Part shown: positions 16,431-24,490 of the stretch, piece after piece | How the letters are laid out: every line of letters starts with the position of its first letter | Numbering within the stretch: position 1 is the first letter of the stretch | NCBI GenBank assembly: GCA_025924715.1 | Contig: JAICHV010000040.1 | Coordinates: 1-34,397 of the forward strand | Direction: 5' to 3' | DNA from: Alphaproteobacteria bacterium | GTDB taxonomy: Bacteria; Pseudomonadota; Alphaproteobacteria; Micropepsales; Micropepsaceae | DNA: 34,397 nucleotides | The notes under the pieces: model-generated | What the model saw: the letters and a program-made list of their open reading frames with translations, nothing else | Told to the model about the DNA's origin: nothing | Database searches by the model: none | Translations under genes and position numbers: made by a program

Positions 16431-16655
16431 CTAGTGTCTTTCTGAACCCGGCAGCACATCGGTGGACTGGAGGCTTTTGATCGCCTCAACAACTGTTCGC
16501 CACGCGCGAAACCCTTTCGCGTCGCCTTGCTCAAACAAGTGATCGGCTCTGAGCGCTGCCATTATAGCTGCATCCAGCCCGAACATCTCGGCCATCAAGC
16601 GAGCCGCCCGCCATGGCTCGAGCTGGTCGATCTCAGGGTGTTGAAAGAAGTACAA
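16431..16655 (-). CDS. DUF6961-like small protein
   Basis: A 74-residue frame beginning TTG at 16653-16655. It aligns with the 66-residue protein at 20850-21050: EPWRAARLMAEMFGLDAAIM here against DIWRTANLLIEQHGAQAIVV there, then a GDA/GDE-G-x-x-x-W block. I assign both from memory to the DUF6961-like group of small alphaproteobacterial proteins. The frame is the same as that of the upstream OB-fold gene, with only TAG and one codon between, so it could be a separate gene with a poor start or a domain cut off by a stop. No function is known for the family. Confidence 0.5.
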   Translation of the reverse strand: MYFFQHPEIDQLEPWRAARLMAEMFGLDAAIMAALRADHLFEQGDAKGFRAWRTVVEAIKSLQSTDVLPGSERH

Positions 16656-16658
16656 AGG

Positions 16659-17012
16659 CTAGTTCGCCAATCGCAACTGGTCGGCCGACTTTAAGATTAT
16701 TTCGGGCTTGCCCTGGTAAAGTTGGATAGTCCCCGAAACATCCACCTTTTTGCCGTTGTAACTGCTGATGGTGGAGAATTTGGAAGCGTCACTCTCGAAT
16801 ATTACAGCAGAGAAGGCAGCAGATCGGCCGGAGCCTCCAAGGTCGACGAAAGTCACCTTGCCGGTGGCCGGGGTGTAGACATTTGCTATCCCCTCTACCG
16901 TCACGGACTGCCCGACATGACCAGCAGCGTCAGCAGGAGCAAGGGCGGCCGCTCCTGCGGGGGTTGATGCCAGAGCAAGAATTATAGTCAGCCGCCGATA
17001 GCGCAAAAACAT
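16659..17012 (-). CDS. Secreted OB-fold protein
   Basis: A 117-residue protein from the ATG at 17010-17012, chosen because a signal peptide follows directly (LTIILALASTPAGAAALA). The mature part reads as a small OB-fold (tRNA_anti/nucleic-acid-binding type): HVGQSVTVEGIANVY, then KVTFVDLGG, then a closing KKVDVSGTIQLYQGKPEIIL, where the GKPEI ending is typical of this group. Such exported OB proteins are known beside nucleases or as additional DNA-binding modules; binding is inferred. It ends immediately before the DUF6961-like frame and follows the Cys-repeat secreted gene by 20 bases, so 17260 to 16431 may be one leftward unit. Confidence 0.7.
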   Translation of the reverse strand: MFLRYRRLTIILALASTPAGAAALAPADAAGHVGQSVTVEGIANVYTPATGKVTFVDLGGSGRSAAFSAVIFESDASKFSTISSYNGKKVDVSGTIQLYQGKPEIILKSADQLRLAN

Positions 17013-17032
17013 ACACTTGGCTCCGCGCACAC

Positions 17033-17260
17033 TCACGGCTTGCAGAGTTTTGCGGCGGCGAACTTGCCTTTTTCGTCGCGGCACTTGCCCTTCGCATCCA
17101 TTTTATAAGTATGAGTGGTAGCGGCACACAGCTCCTGCTTGGCAAATTTCCCATTTTCGGCGTGGCACTTGCCTTTGGCATCTAGCTTGTATGTGTCCGC
17201 GCCTGCTGAACCGGCAAGGGCAACAGTGAAAGCAATAATCAAGGGTAGTGTCTTCATCAT
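17033..17260 (-). CDS. Small secreted protein with a tandem Cys repeat
   Basis: A 75-residue protein from the double ATG at 17255-17260; GGGAGAAG upstream decides this start over the longer frame. A signal peptide (TLPLIIAFTVALAGSAGA) is followed by two near-identical units: TYKLDAKGKCHAENGKFAKQ with ELC, and TYKMDAKGKCRDEKGKFAAA with KLC. Each unit has two cysteines about 13 residues apart. The duplication is recent enough to keep the words DAKGKC and GKFA. It probably forms a pair of disulfide-bonded hairpins in the periplasm. Function unknown. It lies upstream of the OB-fold gene on the same strand. Confidence 0.65.
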   Translation of the reverse strand: MMKTLPLIIAFTVALAGSAGADTYKLDAKGKCHAENGKFAKQELCAATTHTYKMDAKGKCRDEKGKFAAAKLCKP

Positions 17261-17545
17261 TGAACTTCTCCCTGAGTGAGCCGCTATTGATGCTGAGTTG
17301 CTTGTGGGCAAACCGTAGCGCACAGCCGAGCGGCGCTCAATCCGGCATCCTTATCGGCCAAAATTGTTGGTGGTTCTGTTGGCGTGCTTTATCCGGGTCG
17401 GGGAAAATGCCGGTTTTCGGCGAAAATTATTGAATAATTGGGGGGCTGCTCGCGCTACCATGCTGGCTCTCTGACCGGATCGCTAGGGTAAGAATGGCTG
17501 TGGCTGCGCGGGAACCCGGCACCCAGCGATCCCGTTCATGTACCC

Positions 17546-18151
17546 ATGTGTAACGACTATGCGCGCGAGATCGAGGTGGGCAGGGTGGCCCGCTTGACAA
17601 AAGAGATGGAAGGTTTGCCCCCCTTCGAGTGGCAAGGGCACAAAATTCCGAACGACGCTGGTGCTACGCCCCATGTCAAAATCGGTGAGAAAGGTCTAGT
17701 GGCTCGTCTTGAAGGCGACTTCCTCTGCGGAGAAATGATGACCTGGGCTTGGAAATCGCCCCAGGGGCGGCCGGTCTTCAACTTCATCTCAGAAAAGCGA
17801 GACTTCTCGAACAGTGACCGCTGCCTTATCCTTGCGACGGGTTTTTACGAATACACCACCCCGGGCTTGGACAAGGTAAAGCTCAAAGATCAACACCTCT
17901 TCACGATGGAAGGTTATCCTTGGTTTTGGATCGCCGGAATCGTCAAGCAAGGCTGTTTCACCATGCTCACCACCGCGCCGGGCCCAGACATGAAGCCCTA
18001 CCACGATCGGCAGATTTGCATTCTGCCACCGGAGCAGGGGGCCGCTTGGCTGAGGCTAAGCCGACCATCGGCAGAGTTATTAAAGAGCGCTCCGAAAGGG
18101 ACCCTGTCGGTGAAGACCTTGCGGCGGAACGGAGTGCCTGCCGCTAGCTAA
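17546..18151 (+). CDS. SRAP domain protein (YedK/HMCES-like)
   Basis: A 201-residue SOS-response-associated peptidase family protein. The catalytic Cys2 follows the start Met (MCNDYA), as required for forming a thiazolidine crosslink with abasic sites in single-stranded DNA. The conserved Glu lies in TGFYEY (about residue 101) and the His in PYHDRQICILPP (about residue 153, where the family usually has H-R-M-P). The length fits the family (about 200-230). It acts in protecting abasic sites and in SOS-related repair. The gene stands alone on the island, about 0.6 kb from the PolX-like gene, and SRAP genes are frequent on prophages and islands. The variation around the conserved His could mean divergence within mobile elements. 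Confidence 0.85.
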   Translation: MCNDYAREIEVGRVARLTKEMEGLPPFEWQGHKIPNDAGATPHVKIGEKGLVARLEGDFLCGEMMTWAWKSPQGRPVFNFISEKRDFSNSDRCLILATGFYEYTTPGLDKVKLKDQHLFTMEGYPWFWIAGIVKQGCFTMLTTAPGPDMKPYHDRQICILPPEQGAAWLRLSRPSAELLKSAPKGTLSVKTLRRNGVPAAS

Positions 18152-18396
18152 GCGAGAGCTTGTTACTTCCCCGGGATACCCGCGCTCTTAGAGCCGCCAC
18201 ACCTTTGGCTTTTTATCGTCGGTCGCCTTACCAATTCCCTGCGACTTCTGGTTTAGCGAAGTGGTTGGGGGCGGCCGGACCAGCCGCTGCGCAATTTGAA
18301 AAAGGCACCACAACCCCTAGCGGCTGAAATCCTCTCTCGAATCGGCTTCAATGTAGTTCTGGCTGCGAACCGATCTACATAGTGAAGTGTCGCGCC

Positions 18397-18603
18397 ATGG
18401 GCGATCTGCGGAACAAGAGGCGAAAACAAGAAGAGCAGGACGCCGTCGAGGCCATGCAGCGAAAATTGCTGCCGCCAAAAGCCCCTGAAGCTCCCCCGCG
18501 TTGTTGCTGCGGTTTCTCTTGGTACGATACAACCTTATATGCGGTGCAGGAGGATAGATGGGCGCCTGTGCGCTTCTACTGCAGGTCATGCTTGCCGCGC
18601 TAG
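18397..18603 (+). CDS. Small Cys-rich hypothetical protein
   Basis: A 68-residue frame from the ATG at 18397 (GTG at 18382 is also possible). The N-terminus is a charged helix (LRNKRRKQEEQDAVEAMQRK). The C-terminal half has the Cys pattern PRCCCGFSWYD followed by FYCRSCLPR at the very end, a likely zinc ribbon of CxC/CxxC type. Small zinc-ribbon proteins of this kind are common on mobile elements. No family was recognised. Confidence 0.45.
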   Translation: MGDLRNKRRKQEEQDAVEAMQRKLLPPKAPEAPPRCCCGFSWYDTTLYAVQEDRWAPVRFYCRSCLPR

Positions 18604-18780
18604 CTTATGCGGATCTACCTCTGCCCGTAGGAATGGTGCGATAGGACTCTTAGCCTCCGGCCCATTTCACCGTACGCGATTGCTGCTTTAGCGATCTCTG
18701 ATGTGTTCAATTCGGCCATGTCGAATCGTGCCGCGAACTAAAAGTTGCAAATGAAGAACCCATTTTTTGAGGGCGAAACC

Positions 18781-20499
18781 TTACCTTCGCTTTTTCGAAC
18801 GGTTTTCTAGACGACGCTTCCCCGTGCTCCTCCGTTGATGTTTTCGCGCCTCCAAATGAGCTTTGAACTCGACCAGGTTGAGCGCGCTGATCACCCGCTC
18901 GCGGGGCACACCGCCCTTGCGTGCGATGAGGACCCCCCATCGGATATTGTCGATTTCATTGGTCGAGTGCGCGTCGGGGTCTATGCTGAACATACAGCCC
19001 AGCTCCAGGGCCCGCCTGCACCACCTCCAATCCATGTCGAGCCGCCAAGGATGCGCATTAATTTCAATCGCCACGCCATGTTTGGCGCAGGCTTTCAGGA
19101 TGCGTTCCATGTCCACCTCGTAGCCGGGCCTCCTTAAAAGCTGCCGCCCTGTGACATGACCTAAGACAGTCGTGTGCGGGTTTTCAATCGCCCTGACTAT
19201 GCGATCTGTCTGTTCCTTTTTACTCATCCGAAACTTGCTATGCACGCTAGCGATGACCAGATCGAAGGTCATTAGTACGTCGTTGGAATAGTCGAGCGAT
19301 CCATCAGCAAGTATGTCGCACTCTGTTCCCTTGAAGACATGGAAATCTTTGCTCGAGCTTTTGTTTAGTCGGTCAATTTCTTTTTGCTGTGCCGCTACTT
19401 CATCGACCTTAAGGCCGCCAGCATAATGCGCGCTCCGGGAATGGTCGGTGACGCAGAGGTACTCATAGTGTCGGCGCCGCGTGGCATCGGCCATCTCTTG
19501 CAGGGTGGCAGCGCCGTCCGACTCTGTGGTATGCGCGTGCAAAACGCCGCGCAGGTCTGCTTGAGTCACCAATTCGGGCAAAGTGCCACCCAGCGCCCAA
19601 TCCACTTCCTCCCCGGTCTCGCGCAGTTCAGGCGGGATAAAAGGCAATCCTAACGAGGCATAAACTTCTTCTTCAGCCCCGGCAGGCAATACACGCGTCT
19701 TCTCGCGCAGACCCTGGGGGCCAAGGGTCAGGCCCTTTCTTTTCCCCAGATCGGCTAGCGCTCGGATGTGGCCGGCGGAGCCAGTTGCGAGCAACAGGGT
19801 GACGCCGTAGCGGTCGGGACTGCAAAGGTGCAGGGTTAGCTCGCCATGGCTGAGCATCTTGGTTCCGCCCCTATGCTTGGGATCCACGGCCACCAGGGCC
19901 AAGTCCCTTACTAGCTCGCACCCTCGGCGGAAGTCGCCGGCGGGCGTCAAGTTTGTCCACTTTGGATGCGCGCGAGCGATATCCTTGAGGGCATGTTGAA
20001 TTGCGACGGCGGCTCGATGAAGATGGCGCCCCTGAGGGCCTTGGCTAATCTCAATTCCTTGCAGAACCTTTGCCTGAAACGCTGCTCCATAACCCTTCAG
20101 GTTTTTGAGTTTGTCTGTGCGTGCCGCTTCTTCCAACGCGGCAACGGAAGCGATGCCAAGCTCCGTGTAGAGCTTGCGAATGCGGTCGGCTTTAAGCCCC
20201 GGAATGCGCAGCATTTCTAAAACGCCCGGTGGCGCCTTTTTCCGCATCACTTCAAGGCCGGGATGCTCACCCGTTTCGTACATTCCTGTGATCACAGCCG
20301 CAATTGCATCCCCTACGCCTGGAATTTCCGTCAACCGCCCCTCGTTTATGAGGCGGTCGAGAGGTTCCGAACTGAGAGATAGATTTTCCGCAGCCCGAAC
20401 ATAGGCCCGCGCACGGTAAGGGTTGCCGCCTTCCAGCTCCATTCGTTTGCCCAACTCGAGCAGGAGCTTGCTGATTTGGGCAGCGTCGGGTTTAGCCAT
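18781..20499 (-). CDS. PolX-type protein: HhH + degenerate polymerase + PHP domain
   Basis: A 572-residue protein using the ATG at 20497-20499; a 35-residue longer frame exists, but 572 matches the usual bacterial PolX length. Residues about 1-90 are the DNA polymerase beta-like N-terminal helices, with HhH motifs (TEIPGVGDAIA and LRIPGLKADRI). The nucleotidyltransferase active site, normally GS-x-RR followed by DxD, reads PAGDFRRG and RDLALVA: the second Asp is gone, so polymerase activity is probably lost. The C-terminal PHP domain keeps metal-ligand motifs (LHAHTTESDG, VTDHSRS, GTECDIL, ASVHSKF, GHVTGR, INAHPWRLD, DPDAHS). It is therefore likely a 3'-5' exonuclease or AP-site enzyme in base-excision repair. 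It lies next to the SRAP gene region. Confidence 0.85.
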   Translation of the reverse strand: MAKPDAAQISKLLLELGKRMELEGGNPYRARAYVRAAENLSLSSEPLDRLINEGRLTEIPGVGDAIAAVITGMYETGEHPGLEVMRKKAPPGVLEMLRIPGLKADRIRKLYTELGIASVAALEEAARTDKLKNLKGYGAAFQAKVLQGIEISQGPQGRHLHRAAVAIQHALKDIARAHPKWTNLTPAGDFRRGCELVRDLALVAVDPKHRGGTKMLSHGELTLHLCSPDRYGVTLLLATGSAGHIRALADLGKRKGLTLGPQGLREKTRVLPAGAEEEVYASLGLPFIPPELRETGEEVDWALGGTLPELVTQADLRGVLHAHTTESDGAATLQEMADATRRRHYEYLCVTDHSRSAHYAGGLKVDEVAAQQKEIDRLNKSSSKDFHVFKGTECDILADGSLDYSNDVLMTFDLVIASVHSKFRMSKKEQTDRIVRAIENPHTTVLGHVTGRQLLRRPGYEVDMERILKACAKHGVAIEINAHPWRLDMDWRWCRRALELGCMFSIDPDAHSTNEIDNIRWGVLIARKGGVPRERVISALNLVEFKAHLEARKHQRRSTGKRRLENRSKKRR

Positions 20500-20628
20500 G
20501 CCGATCGTCTTTTTCGGTCTGTAATCCAACTGCGGAGGTCTGTGGCGAGTTCCCAGGGAGCGCACACCGAGCTGGCCGCTAACGGTCCGGCTGCGTTGGG
20601 ACATCCGAACGAGCGCCGGTTCCGAACT

Positions 20629-20815
20629 ATTCTCCGCAAATTATGCGGAGATTACGGGGCCTATTTTCCGCACGTGGCCCCGGAAAACCCCGAAAAACCG
20701 GCCAGTTGTGGCGAACTGCACGGAGATCAAGGGGGTTAATCTCCGCAAATTACGCGCAGATAGAGGGGCTATTCTCCGCAGATTATGCGGAGAATAGTGG
20801 AGGCATTCTCCGCAC
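20629..20815. repeat. Array of TTCTCCGCA palindromes, 33-34-bp period
   Basis: Five units start with ATTCTCC-like words at 20629, 20663, 20738, 20771 and 20805; neighbours are 34, 75, 33 and 34 bp apart. The best unit (20769-20797) has perfect 12-bp arms CTATTCTCCGCA and TGCGGAGAATAG around GATTA. Others are imperfect or half units. The array ends 35 bases before the DUF6961-like gene, so it may be an operator or recombination-site array for that gene pair. Confidence 0.75.
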
Positions 20816-20849
20816 GCGGATGCCAGAGGGGCGTGTTACCCTGCGGGGA

Positions 20850-21050
20850 ATGCAAGAAATCGACATCTGGCGGACCGCAAATCTCTTGATAGAGCAGCAT
20901 GGGGCCCAAGCCATCGTGGTCGCGGCCCAGCGCCAAGTCGCGATTCTTCAAAATGGCGACGAAGATGGCGCCCGCGTATGGTTGCGGGTCATCCGGTCGA
21001 TCGATCAACTCATGCGGCAGCGGCCGGAAAACGGCGGTAGGGTCTCGTGA
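20850..21050 (+). CDS. DUF6961-like small protein, coupled to recombinase
   Basis: A 66-residue protein from the ATG at 20850 (the longer upstream frame runs through the palindrome array and is not used). It reads MQEIDIWRTANLLIEQHG, then AAQRQVAILQNGDEDGARVW, and ends with a helix (LRVIRSIDQLMRQ). This is the same small all-helical family as the 16431-16655 protein; I recall it as DUF6961-like. Its TGA overlaps the GTG start of the large recombinase-like gene (GTGA), so the two should be translated together. A role in controlling or accompanying that recombinase is inferred from position only. Confidence 0.65.
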   Translation: MQEIDIWRTANLLIEQHGAQAIVVAAQRQVAILQNGDEDGARVWLRVIRSIDQLMRQRPENGGRVS

Positions 21051-23053
21051 AATCGCATTCCGTAACGAGAGCTGGCATTATCTCACGCGCTCGCAATGGT
21101 CGTTTTACATTTCATCCGCCAGCACAATTTCACAGACCCAAGTCCAATAGCTGGATTGACCCCAAAACGTTCAGTGCGGCACTCGCGCTTCACATGAAGC
21201 GGCACGGGGATGATTACGCCAGCCTATACGCCGCGCTTTCTAAACCAGGGGATCGAACAAAAGCTTCCACTATCAGATTTTGGCTTCACGGAGTTGGGAG
21301 GCCAAGATTCGGGCGAAGTTACGAATTCTTGGCTCGGATCGAGCGCCGATATTGTTTACCCCGAGGATACTTCAAATCGAAAGTCCGTCCGCCGATAACG
21401 TCCCCTCGGCAGTTGCTGATCCAAAAAGCTGTGGGGGGAGAAGCCGCCCGCGCCTTGAATTGGCACCTCCCTAGAGACTTCGATGCGCGTCCGAAATCCG
21501 AACGGAAGGAAATCCTCGAATGGATCAAGGACAACGTTCTGGCGGGGGCCACCGAATACGGAAAGTTCTACCAGGAACATTGCACCAGAGGCTATGCGCT
21601 CAGGTTTTCCACGCTTAGGCAGAAGCGCACGCGGTCAAACCGTAAGCGGCATCCCTTAACGGAGGCCCCCGGGGCGCTTACCGCGGAAATGGAGTCCTAT
21701 ATCAATTTCAAAATATCGCCCCTCACAGAGCGCGGATTTGGCCGGGGAACCCTTTGGACAAAACCCACCGCCAGGACCAAGCTAACAAATCTGGGATTAA
21801 TGTTCGGAGCGATGGCCGCCGCAAGTGACGGTACCGACCAAGGGTTGGGGATCGCACTTCCAAAATTGTCTTTCGCTTATCTCGTGTTCCCCAGCATTCT
21901 GGACTGGTACCTCACTTGGCGGGCGAACCGCCGTGGGTTTTACACCAGGACTGAGCTGGAACAGGTTCTCGAAATTCTATCTCTGGTGCGCCCGAAAACT
22001 GGCTGGCTTTGCCAATCTCCTAGGCTCGCGAAGCGCCTGTCACCCGTTGCTGGGCTTGTTTCTGCAAAAGATATCGCACAAGTCACGAAAAATTGGAGCC
22101 GGGCCTGTGAATCCGCTGCTGGTCATGCCCGCCAGAGAGCGAAAGATTTGAGGCGAATTGCACGAAAGCACCGCGACACCTTCGAGGCCATATTGCCCAT
22201 CTTAGAGGCGGGCGATCCTTTGGTTCAGTATCGAAAAATTGCAGACGAGATACTAAGGAAGATGCCCAACAAGGTGGCTCAACCCAGGGCGGCAGCAGAG
22301 GCAATACGAGATTACCTTATGCTCCGTTTGGGAATGCACCTTGGGGTGCGCCCAAGCAATCTTCGAGAGCTACATTTTTGTCCTAAAGGGGGGAAGCATA
22401 GATCTGAGCGCGAGCTGCATAGAATGAGGTGCGGAGAACTTCGCTGGCAGGCCGATCGTGGCATGTGGGAAGTTTTTATACCGTTGGCGGCATTCAAAAA
22501 TCCGGGCTCATCTTTCTTCTCGAATAGGCCATTCCGTTTGGCATTGCCAAACCTAGCCGGTCTATATCCTGTTCTGAATGATTATATTCGGCACCACAGA
22601 CCAGTTCTGCTCTGCGGATTTCCGGACCCCGGAACCCTATTCGTTAGAACCATGAAAGCTGGCCGAAAGCCAGGAGCATACCGTGACGCCGCATTTTACG
22701 GAGCCTGGAAGTGGGCGATTCAGCGGTACGGGGTATTTAACCCATACACAGGCTCCGGCGTGATACCTGGCTTAAAGCCACACGGTCCCAATAGTGTCAG
22801 GGATGTGCTTGCTACGCATATTCTCAAGGCGACGGGTTCCTTTGAGCTTGCGAGCTATGCCTTGCAAAATACCCCTGCCGTGGTGGCTCGATATTATGCG
22901 CGTTTTTTGCCTTACGACAAATCTGCCCTCGCTGCCAAAATCTTGAATCAAGTGTGGCAGTCAGGAGGGCGGAATAAGGTGCCTCTGTTCATCGAAGGAC
23001 GCTCTCCAAAATTGCTTCCACCCCGAAAGCACTTCCTATCGAAGCGTTCCTAG
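21047..23053 (+). CDS. Large tyrosine-recombinase-like protein
   Basis: A 668-residue protein starting GTG at 21047. The N-terminal third contains an HTH-like segment (TIRFWLHGVGRPRFGRSYEF, about residues 75-94). The C-terminal third resembles the tyrosine-recombinase catalytic domain: an Arg in GMHLGVRPSNLREL (about residue 433), a Lys in the hairpin (LAAFKNPG), the box PNSVRDVLATHILK (about 584-598), and a Tyr in VVARYYARF (about 624). The usual His of HxxR and of LGH are both Asn here (NSVR, LQN), so strand-cleavage chemistry is uncertain. It is nearly twice the length of usual integrases. It overlaps the DUF6961-like gene upstream and the 3' end of the convergent secreted-protein gene by 18 bp. 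Confidence 0.65.
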   Translation: MKSHSVTRAGIISRARNGRFTFHPPAQFHRPKSNSWIDPKTFSAALALHMKRHGDDYASLYAALSKPGDRTKASTIRFWLHGVGRPRFGRSYEFLARIERRYCLPRGYFKSKVRPPITSPRQLLIQKAVGGEAARALNWHLPRDFDARPKSERKEILEWIKDNVLAGATEYGKFYQEHCTRGYALRFSTLRQKRTRSNRKRHPLTEAPGALTAEMESYINFKISPLTERGFGRGTLWTKPTARTKLTNLGLMFGAMAAASDGTDQGLGIALPKLSFAYLVFPSILDWYLTWRANRRGFYTRTELEQVLEILSLVRPKTGWLCQSPRLAKRLSPVAGLVSAKDIAQVTKNWSRACESAAGHARQRAKDLRRIARKHRDTFEAILPILEAGDPLVQYRKIADEILRKMPNKVAQPRAAAEAIRDYLMLRLGMHLGVRPSNLRELHFCPKGGKHRSERELHRMRCGELRWQADRGMWEVFIPLAAFKNPGSSFFSNRPFRLALPNLAGLYPVLNDYIRHHRPVLLCGFPDPGTLFVRTMKAGRKPGAYRDAAFYGAWKWAIQRYGVFNPYTGSGVIPGLKPHGPNSVRDVLATHILKATGSFELASYALQNTPAVVARYYARFLPYDKSALAAKILNQVWQSGGRNKVPLFIEGRSPKLLPPRKHFLSKRS

Positions 23054-23776
23054 AAAATCAGCCCATAGGACTTGCTGCCGTTGAGCTAGAGTTTCCGGGG
23101 CGCGACGGCCAGCTCGCGCATCTTCGACGTCTGCCATTAGTACCGAAAGATAACCATAATAGCGACCCTTGTCAGCGAGCTCGATGGTATTTGTAAAACG
23201 ATCACCGGCTGCACGAACGCAGGACACTCGGGCCAACACCGCCTGCTTATCGTTCCACGGCCCGCACGCATTTATATCCGAGTCATGCCGGGCGACAGCG
23301 GTTTGAAGCGCGGTGGGATTAAAAGCTGCCCCTTTTGGCACTGGTGGGTTCTGCCTTTTGAAATCCATATAGGCAGCGTCCACTCGGCTTTCATAATTTA
23401 GCCGAGCAGCCGTGATCCGGCGCTGACCTTCTTGGCGAGTGAGCCTCCCCGCATCCACGTCTGTTGCAGTAGCCTGCGAGACTTTTGCATATTCGTCAAA
23501 CCAAACCATGTTCCGCAACTTTTCCCGCACGGCGTAGGCACGGTAGGCTTTCAACGTACAGTCAACCGCCGCCCTTACGGTTTGAGGCGGAGGCGTTAGC
23601 GCCTGACACACATTCAGGAGCCTTTGACGCTCGGCCGTAGCGTCGGGAACGGCTGCTGGATCATAAGGCGGAGCCTTCGAAGCGGCGCCAAATAACGCCT
23701 GCACCAGAACGGCCGTTGCGATTAGGCAGAGGGCAACGTTCACCTTCACCTGGATATTTACCCGCGTGGTTCGCAT
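23036..23776 (-). CDS. Membrane-anchored or secreted hypothetical protein
   Basis: A 246-residue protein with an N-terminal hydrophobic segment (VNVALCLIATAVLVQALFGAA, about residues 12-32) preceded by basic residues, so a signal anchor or signal peptide. The rest is alanine-rich and mostly helical with five or so cysteines (in NVCQAL, VDCTLK, NACGPW, VSCVRA) that could form disulfides. It overlaps the recombinase-like gene by 18 bp in convergent orientation. No family was recognised. Export to the periplasm is the only supported inference. Confidence 0.55.
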   Translation of the reverse strand: MRTTRVNIQVKVNVALCLIATAVLVQALFGAASKAPPYDPAAVPDATAERQRLLNVCQALTPPPQTVRAAVDCTLKAYRAYAVREKLRNMVWFDEYAKVSQATATDVDAGRLTRQEGQRRITAARLNYESRVDAAYMDFKRQNPPVPKGAAFNPTALQTAVARHDSDINACGPWNDKQAVLARVSCVRAAGDRFTNTIELADKGRYYGYLSVLMADVEDARAGRRAPETLAQRQQVLWADFLGTLR

Positions 23777-23879
23777 TCAATAGATCACCAAGGTCACGGC
23801 CCATGCTGTTGCAAACGGCTCGTAGAGTCTAAAGATGCCCAAGAATCGTCAACAGAAAATGCAGTGAACCTAGTTAGCG

Positions 23880-24455
23880 ATGGACCCTGACGCATGGCCT
23901 AAGTGCGAAAATATGATAGGATCTGCCGCGAAGCTGGGGCAAAGTCCTACAAGGGGCGCGAGTCGGGGCGTGTTCGCTGAATTAATTGGCTTTATGACGG
24001 GTCAATCCGCCGAGTGGTGGACCGCCCTCGGAACGTGGGCAATATTCATTGCAACGCTTCTTTTGGGCCTAATTGCATTAGGCCAAATCAGCAGCGCCAG
24101 AGAAGAAAATAGAATCACTCAGACGCTTATTGCGTGCGGTCAATATGATACGAGCACAGTGATTTTCGAGTCCTGCAAAAAAATCATGGCCGCAAAAGAC
24201 GCAGGCACACTGGTAACCGACGCCTACGCTTTGCGGCAAGAGATACTGACAGTTTTGAACTTCTTGGATGCACTAGCGATAGGGGTGCAGCAGGGCTTGT
24301 ACAAAAAAGACTTAGTCAAAGATCATATGCAACCGATCATGGCGCGACACATCAGCGAACTAATCCGGTCGCCGGTTGGCACAGCGTCCACATGCACCGA
24401 AGAATATTTCACGCGGCTGCTTGCCCTTCATGACGAATGGGCGGCGCACAGATAG
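23880..24455 (+). CDS. DUF4760-like membrane protein
   Basis: A 191-residue frame; an internal ATG at 23994 (153 residues) is a likely alternative because the transmembrane helix follows it closely, as in related proteins (TALGTWAIFIATLLLGLIAL, about residues 48-67 of the long form). The cytoplasmic part has the feature typical of DUF4760-type proteins: ILTVLNFLDALAIGVQQGLY and then YKKDLVKDHM. The family has no known reaction and is common in accessory DNA. It is a single gene on the island's right arm, divergent from the gene at 23036-23776. Confidence 0.6.
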   Translation: MDPDAWPKCENMIGSAAKLGQSPTRGASRGVFAELIGFMTGQSAEWWTALGTWAIFIATLLLGLIALGQISSAREENRITQTLIACGQYDTSTVIFESCKKIMAAKDAGTLVTDAYALRQEILTVLNFLDALAIGVQQGLYKKDLVKDHMQPIMARHISELIRSPVGTASTCTEEYFTRLLALHDEWAAHR

Positions 24456-24490
24456 GACTGCTGACATTAGCCGGTCCTAAGTCGTAAGCG

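Noticed and set aside
20629..20815. CRISPR-like array
   Set aside because: Units are palindromes of about 25 bp with spacing of 33-34 bp and one 75-bp gap, the repeats are imperfect, there are no unique 30-bp spacers, and no cas genes are present.
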